Shown: positions 1 through 5,533 of the stretch, piece by piece
Layout of the letters: each line of letters opens with the position of its first letter
How positions within the stretch are numbered: position 1 is the first letter of the stretch
NCBI GenBank assembly: GCA_014360395.1
Contig: JACIXM010000484.1
Span: 1 to 6,548, forward strand
Source: Actinotalea sp.
Lineage (GTDB): Bacteria > Actinomycetota > Actinomycetes > Actinomycetales > Cellulomonadaceae
DNA length: 6,548 nucleotides
Direction of reading: 5' to 3'
The notes under the pieces: model-generated
Databases searched by the model: none
Told to the model about the DNA's origin: nothing
Seen by the model: the letters and a program-made list of their open reading frames with translations, nothing else
Translations under genes and position numbers: made by a program

Positions 1-185
1 AGGCGGTCTGGTCGGCGCTCGGCCGGCGCACCGCCCTGGGCACCGACGCCACCGGACCCGGCATGCGCGACCAGCTCGAGTGCCACGCGCTCGGCGCTCC
101 CGACAAGGAGTCGTGGAACCTCGAGCCGTGGCGCCCGGACGTCGGCCTGCTCGCGACCCTGGCAGCGCGCTGCAACCCCACCTGA
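1..185 (+). CDS. C-terminal end of a DUF2599-like protein (5' truncated)
   Basis: The reading frame is open from base 3 to a TGA at 183-185 and gives the last 60 residues of a protein whose start lies outside the window. The visible part has an AVWSALGRR segment, then GMRDQLECHA, then WNLEPWRPDV, and ends in a Cys-Asn-Pro motif (CNPT). This spacing of a Met-x-Asp-Gln-x-x-Cys-His block, a Trp-Asn-Leu-Glu-Pro-Trp-Arg-Pro block and a terminal Cys-Asn-Pro is what I recall for the DUF2599 domain, which occurs at the C-terminus of usually secreted actinobacterial proteins. The two cysteines may form a disulfide (inference). The function of the domain is unknown, and neither signal peptide nor N-terminal domain can be seen here. 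The gene ends 3 bases before the stop of the facing membrane-protein gene. Confidence 0.72.
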   Translation, partial: AVWSALGRRTALGTDATGPGMRDQLECHALGAPDKESWNLEPWRPDVGLLATLAARCNPT

Positions 186-188
186 CGG

Positions 189-959
189 TCAGCCGCCGGA
201 CTCCGGCTGGAGCAGCGTGAGGGCCAGCAGCAGCGCCGCGTTGGCCGCGAGCCCGGCGAGGAACGGCCACATCCGGGTGTCCTTGGCCCGCGGCAGCTCC
301 TCCTGGAAGACGGTCAGCAGCACCGAGCCGGCGACGACGGCCGTCATGAGGCTCACCGTGAGCGAGCTGGTCGGTGCGGCGAGCCCGGCGAGGAGCCAGC
401 CGAGCAGCAGGGCGCCGACGAGGACGAACCGGCCCACGTGCCCGTACCGGCGGGGGTGGTGCTCGGCCAACCCGCGGTCGACGACGAGCACGTGGACCGC
501 CACCGCCAGCGTGAACACGGCGGCGCTGAGCCGGTCCTGCTCCACGCGCTCGGGCAGCGTGTAGGCGACCGCCACGTTGTAGACCGCGAAGGCCGCCAGG
601 TGCACCGCGAAGGCCGCCGACGACGCCCCCGCGCCGCCGTGCCGCGCCGACCCCCGCCGGGCCGCGTACCGCTCGGCCGCGTAGAAGACCGTGAAGCCCG
701 CGAGCGCGACGAGGAAGACGAGCACCTCCTGCAGCGGGACGTGCGCGACGAGGTCCTCCACCGACTCGCCCACGACGCTCGCGCCCGCGGCGACCTCGGG
801 CAGCAGGTGCAGGAACACGTACGCGACGGAGATCCCGCCCGCGGCGGAGACCACCGCACCCTCGTGGCGCCCGGCCAGCCCGCGCAGGTGCGTCGCGAGC
901 AGGTGGGCGGCGACGAGCACCCCCACGGGGAGGGCGGCGAGAAGGGCAGGGCCGGGCAC
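189..959 (-). CDS. ZIP-like polytopic membrane protein, uncharacterised family
   Basis: This is a 256-residue integral membrane protein. Hydrophobic segments lie near residues 5-25, 35-57, 76-94, 113-133, 144-160, 176-195, 200-218 and 230-250, so it has seven or eight helices and no soluble domain. The second helix carries SVAYVFLHLLPE (His51, Pro54, Glu55), which resembles the His-Leu-Leu-Pro-Glu signature of ZIP metal transporters. Other polar residues in or beside helices are Tyr127-Asn128, His156, Asp161, Glu166-His167-His168 and Glu220-Glu221 (QEELP). From memory, a family of unstudied bacterial membrane proteins shares the HLLPE, YN, HxLxxDxGLxEHH and EELP pattern. The canonical ZIP HNxPEG and HExPxE motifs are absent, so divalent-metal transport is only a suggestion. 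The GTG start at 957-959 has GAGGAG 9 bases upstream (969-974). It follows the cysteine hydrolase gene by 47 bases and may be the last gene of the same operon. Confidence 0.7.
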   Translation of the reverse strand: MPGPALLAALPVGVLVAAHLLATHLRGLAGRHEGAVVSAAGGISVAYVFLHLLPEVAAGASVVGESVEDLVAHVPLQEVLVFLVALAGFTVFYAAERYAARRGSARHGGAGASSAAFAVHLAAFAVYNVAVAYTLPERVEQDRLSAAVFTLAVAVHVLVVDRGLAEHHPRRYGHVGRFVLVGALLLGWLLAGLAAPTSSLTVSLMTAVVAGSVLLTVFQEELPRAKDTRMWPFLAGLAANAALLLALTLLQPESGG

Positions 960-1006
960 CTGGTCAGGCTCCTCGCGTCACGCGTCCGGCGCCATCGGAC
1001 CGGTGG

Positions 1007-1819
1007 TCACGCGGACCGGACCACCTCGGGGTTCGCGAAGGCGTCCGTCGTCATCGTGAAGCCCCAGCAGTTGCGGGTGTTGAACACCACGGCGTCCTTG
1101 CAGTAGCCCGGGCTCGACGTCGCCGTCGCGTCCTCGAGCAGCACCGCGTTGTAGTCGCGGAAGTACGCGTCCTCCATCGTGGTCGTGACGCACTGGTCGA
1201 CGTTGACGCCGGCGAAGTAGAGGGTCTGGATGCCCTGCGTGCGCATCACCCCGTCGAGGTGGGTGCCGTAGAAGCCCGACATCCGCACCTTCTCGATGTG
1301 GATGTCGTCCTCCTCCATGAGCGGCTTGAGCTCGTCGACCATCTCGGCGCCCCACTCCCCGCGCACCAGGACCTTGCCGTGCTCGAGGTCCTCGCCGATC
1401 CCCTTCTGGGCGGGCTCGTGCTTGAACGAGTGCAGGGTGGGGGCACCGAGGTTCCGCAGGTCCGGCCGGTTGTGCCAGTAGACCCAGATGACGAACATGT
1501 CGTGCTGGCGGGCCGCCGCGATCGCGCGCTGGACACCCGGGATGGCCTCGCGGCAGGCCTCGAAGTCCAGACCCGAGGCGTCCGTCCAGCCGCCCGGCGC
1601 GCAGAAGTCGTTCTGCATGTCGATGACGACGAGGGCGCCGCGGTCCGGCGAGTCGATGATCGGCATCAGCTGCGCATCGAACTTCAGCAGCGTGCTCTCG
1701 TGCTGGTGCGGCGCGAGGTGCACGTGGTCCTCGGCCAGGTGCCACCGGTCGGCGCTGGAGGCGAGGGTCACCGACCCGTCGTCCGTGCGGTCGTAGATCG
1801 TGCGGAACTTCTTGGCCAT
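1007..1819 (-). CDS. RutB-like cysteine hydrolase (isochorismatase superfamily)
   Basis: This 270-residue protein has an isochorismatase-fold core with the complete catalytic triad of the cysteine-hydrolase branch: Asp67 in VVIDMQNDFC, Lys177 in HIEKVRMSGF and Cys210 in GVNVDQCVTTT. Family members hydrolyse amide or carbamoyl bonds through a Cys thioester, for example ureidoacrylate amidohydrolase (RutB), biuret hydrolase and N-carbamoylsarcosine amidase; true isochorismatases lack the Cys. The NRPDL motif (117-121) and the C-terminal CWGF segment fit the RutB-like subgroup. A 60-residue N-terminal extension (WHLAEDHVHLAP) precedes the core, as I recall for this subgroup. No signal peptide is seen, so it is probably cytoplasmic. 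ATG at 1817-1819 is preceded by AGGAGG at 1825-1830 with 5-base spacing; the frame stays open far upstream, but only across the neighbouring gene. It starts 20 bases after the GGT-family gene. The substrate is unknown; ammonia or carbamate release is inferred. Confidence 0.88.
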   Translation of the reverse strand: MAKKFRTIYDRTDDGSVTLASSADRWHLAEDHVHLAPHQHESTLLKFDAQLMPIIDSPDRGALVVIDMQNDFCAPGGWTDASGLDFEACREAIPGVQRAIAAARQHDMFVIWVYWHNRPDLRNLGAPTLHSFKHEPAQKGIGEDLEHGKVLVRGEWGAEMVDELKPLMEEDDIHIEKVRMSGFYGTHLDGVMRTQGIQTLYFAGVNVDQCVTTTMEDAYFRDYNAVLLEDATATSSPGYCKDAVVFNTRNCWGFTMTTDAFANPEVVRSA

Positions 1820-1824
1820 GGCGT

Positions 1825-1830
1825 CCTCCT
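1825..1830 (-). promoter_or_regulatory. ribosome binding site of the cysteine hydrolase gene
   Basis: AGGAGG on the minus strand sits 5 bases before the ATG at 1817-1819, inside the 20-base gap to the GGT-family gene. It fixes the start of the hydrolase despite a frame that stays open far upstream. Confidence 0.75.
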
Positions 1831-1839
1831 CGGGACTCG

Positions 1840-3495
1840 TCAGAAGCCGAGGGCGAGCCCGTCCCCGCGCGGGTCGGCACCGCCCTCGAGGTAGCCGCTC
1901 TCGCGGTCGATGCGGATGGCCTGCGCGTGGCCCATGTTGTCGTCCCAGTCGCCCAGCGGCTTGACCGGCTGGCCGCGCCGCTCGAGCTCGCGCAGCACGC
2001 CGTCGGGCACGCGGCCCTCGAGCGAGAGGTCCTGGTCCTTCGTGCCCCACGTGCGGCCCATGAGCCAGCGCGGCGCCTCGATGGCCTGCTGGACGTCGTA
2101 GCCGAAGTCCACCAGGCGCGTCACGATCGCGGCCTGCGTCTGGGGCTGGCCCTCGCCGCCCATGGTCCCCAGGACCGTGTCGACCTCGCCGTCCTTCATG
2201 AGCAGCGCCGGGATGAGGGTGTGGAAGGAGCGCTTGCCCGGCTCGAGCCGGTTGGGGTGCGCGTCGTCCAGGGAGAAGAACGAGCCCCGGTTCTGCAGCA
2301 GCACCCCGGTGTCCCCCGCGACGAACGCGCTGCCGAAGTCGTGGTAGACCGACTCGATCATCGACACGGCCAGGCCGTCGCCGTCGACCGCGCAGAAGTA
2401 GCAGGTGTCCCCGCCCACGTCGCCGCCGCCGGTGCCTGGCCCGGGGATGCCCGGGTCGACCTGGCCCATCGTCATCGCCCGTTCGGGGTCGATGAGGTCG
2501 CGGCGCTCCGCGAGGTAGCCGGTGTCGAGCAGCCGGTCCAGCGGGATGTCGAGCGAGCGCGGGTCCGTCAGCCACGCGTCGCGGTCGGCGAACGCGAGCT
2601 TGACCGCCTCGGCGGCGTGGTGGAGATAGTCCGCGGTCCCGTCCCCGAAGCCGGCGACGTCGAGCCCGTCGAGCATGCCGAGCACCTGCAGGGCTGCGAA
2701 GCCCTGGGTGTTGGGCGGCATCTCGACCATCTCGTAGCCGCGGTAGCGCCCGGAGATCGGCTCGACCCACTCGGCGCGGAAGGCCGCGAGGTCCTCGGCC
2801 CGCAGCGGGGACCCGGCCGTCTCGAGCGGCGCACACAGGCGCTCGGCGAGCTCGCCCTCGTAGAACCCTGCCCGGGCGCCGCGGGAGGCGATGACCTCGA
2901 AGGTCCGGGCCAGACCCTCGTTGCGCAGCCGGTCACCCTCCCGGGGGGCACGGCCGCCGGGCAGGTACAGCGCCGCCGCCTCGTCCTGCTGCTGCAGGTC
3001 CGGCACGTCGTCGGCCGTCCACTCCTCCAGCGACCGCGACACCGGCACGCCCGAGCGGGCGAGGTGGATCGCGTCGGCGAAGAGCTCGGCCCAGTCCAGG
3101 CGCCCGTGACGCTCGTGGAGCTCCCGCCAGCCGTCGACGGCGCCCGGCACGGTCAGCGCGGAGGCCGCCCCGCGGCTGGGGATCGCCTCGGTGTGGCCGC
3201 GCTCGCGGTACCAGTCGCGCGTCGCGAGCGCGGCGGCCGGGCCGGAGGCGTTGAGCGCCTCGACCGTCCGCCCGGGGCGGTGGACGAGGGCGAACGCGTC
3301 CCCGCCGAGGCCGGCCATGTGCGGGTAGGCCACGCACAGGACCGCGTTGGCCGCGATGGCGGCGTCCGCCGCGCTGCCGCCGCGCCGGAGCACGTCGAGC
3401 CCGGTCGCGGACGCCAGGTAGTGGGACGTGGCGACCATGCCGCGCTCGGCGCGGACGGGCGGCCGGCCGGTGACGGGGCCGTCGGGGTTCCTCAT
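1840..3495 (-). CDS. gamma-glutamyltransferase-family Ntn hydrolase
   Basis: This 551-residue protein has the full length and layout of the GGT superfamily. N-terminal SHYLASATGLDVLRRGGSAADAAIAAN and YPHMAGLGGDAF (residues 24-68) are family hallmarks. The expected autocleavage point is before Thr364 in GGDTCYF, which would give a large chain of 363 residues and a small chain of 188 with Thr364 as N-terminal nucleophile. Downstream are LLQNRGSFFSL (399-409), PGKRSFHTLIPALL (419-432) and a glycine loop MGGEGQPQ (445-452). The region where classical GGTs have the Arg that binds the glutamyl carboxylate reads LNASGP (81-86), so true gamma-glutamyl specificity is doubtful. The YwrD- and HpxW-like branches, which include an oxamate amidohydrolase, are closer models. 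There is no signal peptide, unlike periplasmic GGTs, which suggests a cytoplasmic amidase. The ATG at 3493-3495 overlaps the previous gene's stop (ATGA) and has AGGAGG at 3501-3506. Confidence 0.9.
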   Translation of the reverse strand: MRNPDGPVTGRPPVRAERGMVATSHYLASATGLDVLRRGGSAADAAIAANAVLCVAYPHMAGLGGDAFALVHRPGRTVEALNASGPAAALATRDWYRERGHTEAIPSRGAASALTVPGAVDGWRELHERHGRLDWAELFADAIHLARSGVPVSRSLEEWTADDVPDLQQQDEAAALYLPGGRAPREGDRLRNEGLARTFEVIASRGARAGFYEGELAERLCAPLETAGSPLRAEDLAAFRAEWVEPISGRYRGYEMVEMPPNTQGFAALQVLGMLDGLDVAGFGDGTADYLHHAAEAVKLAFADRDAWLTDPRSLDIPLDRLLDTGYLAERRDLIDPERAMTMGQVDPGIPGPGTGGGDVGGDTCYFCAVDGDGLAVSMIESVYHDFGSAFVAGDTGVLLQNRGSFFSLDDAHPNRLEPGKRSFHTLIPALLMKDGEVDTVLGTMGGEGQPQTQAAIVTRLVDFGYDVQQAIEAPRWLMGRTWGTKDQDLSLEGRVPDGVLRELERRGQPVKPLGDWDDNMGHAQAIRIDRESGYLEGGADPRGDGLALGF

Positions 3496-3722
3496 GCGTC
3501 CTCCTCCTCGGGGGTCGTCTCGTCGCGCTCGTCGGCGTCGGGCTCCTCGTCCTCGTCGTCGCCGAGGTAGCGCAGGACGGGCGGGATGAGACCGCCCACG
3601 GTCAGCACCCCGATCGCCGCGACGTTCGCCCAGGTGGCGCCCGACGTCGTGCCGAAGCTCGCCAGCGGGAGTGCCAGCAGCATGAGCACGAGCGCCGCGC
3701 CCTGCAGGACCATCGTGTTCAT
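3492..3722 (-). CDS. small two-helix membrane protein with acidic tail, unrecognised
   Basis: I do not recognise this 76-residue protein. It has two hydrophobic segments (about residues 5-22 and 30-51) joined by a short polar loop, then Arg51-Tyr52 and a tail (55-76) in which 15 of 22 residues are Asp or Glu. The positive residue after helix 2 suggests a hairpin with both ends in the cytoplasm. ATG at 3720-3722 has AGGAGG 4 bases upstream (3727-3732). The gene sits between the permease and the GGT-family hydrolase and shares an ATGA overlap with the latter, so it is co-expressed and coupled. By analogy with small accessory membrane proteins encoded beside carboxylate symporters, it may assist or regulate the permease, or dock the cytoplasmic hydrolases through its tail. 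Both ideas are inference; only the topology and acidity are seen. Confidence 0.75.
   Translation of the reverse strand: MNTMVLQGAALVLMLLALPLASFGTTSGATWANVAAIGVLTVGGLIPPVLRYLGDDEDEEPDADERDETTPEEEDA
3499..3508 (-). promoter_or_regulatory. ribosome binding site of the GGT-family gene, inside the upstream coding sequence
   Basis: A repeated GGAGGA run on the minus strand, with AGGAGG at 3501-3506, stands 5 bases before the ATG at 3493-3495. The same bases encode the Glu-Glu-Glu-Asp end of the small membrane protein, whose stop overlaps the start as ATGA. This arrangement supports translational coupling. Confidence 0.75.
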
Positions 3723-3732
3723 CGCTCCTCCT

Positions 3733-3765
3733 GGGGGGTGGTCGGGGTGGGGCTCGGGGCGGGGG
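3733..3765 (+). other. G-rich tract, predicted G-quadruplex, between permease and small membrane protein genes
   Basis: The 52-base spacer 3723-3774 holds G runs on the + strand at 3733-3738, 3744-3747, 3749-3752, 3756-3759 and 3761-3765. The last four are each at least four G long with loops of 1, 3 and 1 bases, a strong quadruplex pattern on the template strand of the operon. The transcript is correspondingly C-rich and G-poor. No hairpin-plus-U terminator is present here. A role in polarity or attenuation is inference; part of this may simply reflect high GC. Confidence 0.5.
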
Positions 3766-3774
3766 TCACGCCGC

Positions 3775-5385
3775 TCACGCCATCACCACCGTGAGGGCAC
3801 CGACGAGGACGGCGACGGCGGCGGTCCACGGCAGCGTCCGCTTGAGGACCTCGCCCTCCTTGCCGACGATGCCCGCCGTCGTCGTGCCGAGGACGACGTT
3901 CGCCGGGGCGATGGCGTTACCGATGGCACCACCGGTGCTCTGCGCCGCGATGATCGCCGACTCGGACAGGCCCTCCTCACCGGCCACGGTCTGCTGCAGC
4001 TGCGAGAAGAGCACGTTGGAGGAGGTGTTCGACGAGGTCATGAAGGCGCCGAGGACGCCGATGAAGTTCGCCGCGAAGGCGTAGACGGCGGCCGGCGCGA
4101 CGGCCGAGATGCCGAGGGCGAGGACGTCGACCTGGCCGGAGAAGTCGAGGATCGCGGCGAGCACGAGGAACGACACGATGGCCACCGACGCGGGGATCGC
4201 GTTGCCGGCCGTCGTCGCCCACACACGCTGCGGACCCGCCTTCTCCTGCCACGCCGCGTAGAAGCCCTTCGCCCGGTAGACGGCCCACGTCACCGCGGTC
4301 GCCAGCGCGAGGAAGACGACGGGGTGCGTGAGCAGCGTCATCGGCGAGTACGGGTCCTCCGCCTCGTTCTCGACGCCGTAGCCGGTCGTCGTCCCGCCGA
4401 TCGGGAAGCCGATCTCGAGCGCCTCGGCGGCCTGCGTGATCGGTGGGATCGCCAGCACGACGATCGACGTGACCGTCAGCACGCCGTAGGGCAGGAGCGA
4501 CCAGCCGAAGGACATGACGGGCTCCGGCTCGTCGTCGTCCTGGTCGGACCGGTCCGCCATCGCCGGGCGCTCCTCGATCTGCTCCGCACGCTCGCCGTAC
4601 CGCTTCCAGCGGGACAGCGGGTACAGGGCAACCAGGGCGATCGCCGCGGGGATGAACGTGGAGAGGATGGGGCTGACGAACGCCAGGGCCAGCTGCCCGC
4701 CGCCGTGGATGAGGCTGATGATGAGGACGAGCGGCACCGAGTGGCCCACAGCCGACCAACGGCCGAAGAGCCAGGCGATGGTGAACCCGGCGGCGAGGTT
4801 GGGCACCCAGAGCATGAGGGCCGTCTGCACCGCGGTGAGCGTCGGGTCCTCGAGGTCGACCACCTGGAGCGTGGCGAGCCAGCCCACGGCGAGCGTGCCG
4901 AACATGTTGGCCCAGGCGTGCCCGATGAGCGCGATGACGACGGCCATGACCGGCTTGACGCCGATGGCCAGCAGCAGCGGCGCGACCACGGCGACGGGCA
5001 CGCCGAAGCCGGCGATCCCCTGGAGGAACGAGGCGAAGACCCAGCCGAACGCGAGGACCAGGAAGAGCTGGTTCTTGCTGAACCGTCGGATCCCCTCCCG
5101 CAGCGACACGAACCCGCCCGCCGCGTCGGTGGTCCGGTACAGCAGCAGCGCCGGCCAGACGACGAGCAGGACGAAGATCGCGTCCCACACCCCCGCGCCG
5201 AGCGCCGCGGCGAGCGTCTCCAGCGGCGTCTGGAAGAAGGTCACCGCGAGGATCGCGCCGAGGAACATGCCGACCGGGCCCGCCTGCGGCGCCTTCCAGT
5301 TGGCGACGGTCAGGAGCACCAGCAGGACCACGATCGGCGACAACGCCAGGAGCCAGTGCAGGAGGTCGACGGGCAGGTCGTTCAC
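3775..5385 (-). CDS. L-lactate permease (LctP/LldP) family transporter
   Basis: This 536-residue protein (from the chosen GTG) has 12-14 hydrophobic segments. The first long block ends in a family-like motif LQGIAGFGVPVAVVAPLLL, followed by GVKPVMAVVIALIGHAWAN. The C-terminal part has GVLGAFMTSSNTSSNVLFSQ and then GGAIGNAIAPANVVLGTT with GKEGEVLKRT, both close to the conserved C-terminal blocks of LctP/GlcA lactate and glycolate permeases. An acidic cytoplasmic loop (DQDDDEPEP) lies in the middle. Known members are proton symporters for L-lactate, D-lactate or glycolate; here the neighbours are amide hydrolases rather than lactate dehydrogenases, so the cargo may be another small organic acid or amide. 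An in-frame ATG at 5455-5457 would add 24 polar residues without a good ribosome site. The GTG at 5383-5385 has GGAG 7 bases upstream and puts helix 1 near the N-terminus, as is usual. It is the first gene of the minus-strand row. Confidence 0.87.
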   Translation of the reverse strand: MNDLPVDLLHWLLALSPIVVLLVLLTVANWKAPQAGPVGMFLGAILAVTFFQTPLETLAAALGAGVWDAIFVLLVVWPALLLYRTTDAAGGFVSLREGIRRFSKNQLFLVLAFGWVFASFLQGIAGFGVPVAVVAPLLLAIGVKPVMAVVIALIGHAWANMFGTLAVGWLATLQVVDLEDPTLTAVQTALMLWVPNLAAGFTIAWLFGRWSAVGHSVPLVLIISLIHGGGQLALAFVSPILSTFIPAAIALVALYPLSRWKRYGERAEQIEERPAMADRSDQDDDEPEPVMSFGWSLLPYGVLTVTSIVVLAIPPITQAAEALEIGFPIGGTTTGYGVENEAEDPYSPMTLLTHPVVFLALATAVTWAVYRAKGFYAAWQEKAGPQRVWATTAGNAIPASVAIVSFLVLAAILDFSGQVDVLALGISAVAPAAVYAFAANFIGVLGAFMTSSNTSSNVLFSQLQQTVAGEEGLSESAIIAAQSTGGAIGNAIAPANVVLGTTTAGIVGKEGEVLKRTLPWTAAVAVLVGALTVVMA

Positions 5386-5396
5386 GGGCGCGCTCC
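5386..5396 (-). promoter_or_regulatory. ribosome binding site deciding the permease start
   Basis: On the minus strand GGAG (5393-5396) lies 7 bases before the GTG at 5383-5385, and a second purine run AAGGAAG lies farther up at 5402-5408. The upstream in-frame ATG at 5455-5457 has no comparable site, so the GTG is preferred. Confidence 0.5.
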
Positions 5397-5533
5397 AGGT
5401 GCTTCCTTGACCGAACGGGGGGTTTTCGACCGTACGTTGGCCAAGAGCCCACCGCATCTGGGTGCACGCCGCCGCCTGTCAGCGCCCGACCCCAGCGCTA
5501 GCGGCGGCGTCGACGGCGGACGAGACTGGGCCG
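5386..5533. promoter_or_regulatory. divergent intergenic region between permease operon and ligC-like gene
   Basis: This 148-base gap must hold the promoters for both directions. A perfect 6-base palindrome CGTACG (5431-5436) directly adjoins a perfect 8-base palindrome TTGGCCAA (5437-5444). On the minus strand TACGGT (5429-5434) could serve as a -10 element, which would put transcription start downstream of the alternative ATG and favour the GTG start, but no convincing -35 box is seen. A further 8-base palindrome CGCTAGCG lies at 5496-5503. These are weak signals and no operator family is recognised. Confidence 0.35.

Noticed and set aside
984..1000. Hairpin with a GTCCG/CGGAC stem between the cysteine hydrolase and the ZIP-like gene
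   Set aside because: The stem is only 5 base pairs with a 7-base loop and no U run, expected by chance at this GC content; not called a terminator.
1007..2836. Apparent fusion extending the cysteine hydrolase N-terminally by about 340 residues
   Set aside because: The extension is the wrong frame of the GGT-family gene and is low-complexity Arg/Gly/Pro sequence. A strong AGGAGG at 1825-1830 marks the true start at 1819.
1927..3570. Open frame of 547 codons on the plus strand
   Set aside because: It is antisense to the GGT-family gene, which has full family motifs; the plus-strand product has no recognisable domain.
5386..5457. 24-residue N-terminal extension of the permease from the ATG at 5457
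   Set aside because: It is polar, lacks a ribosome site and would delay the first helix; the GTG at 5385 is preferred, though not proven.
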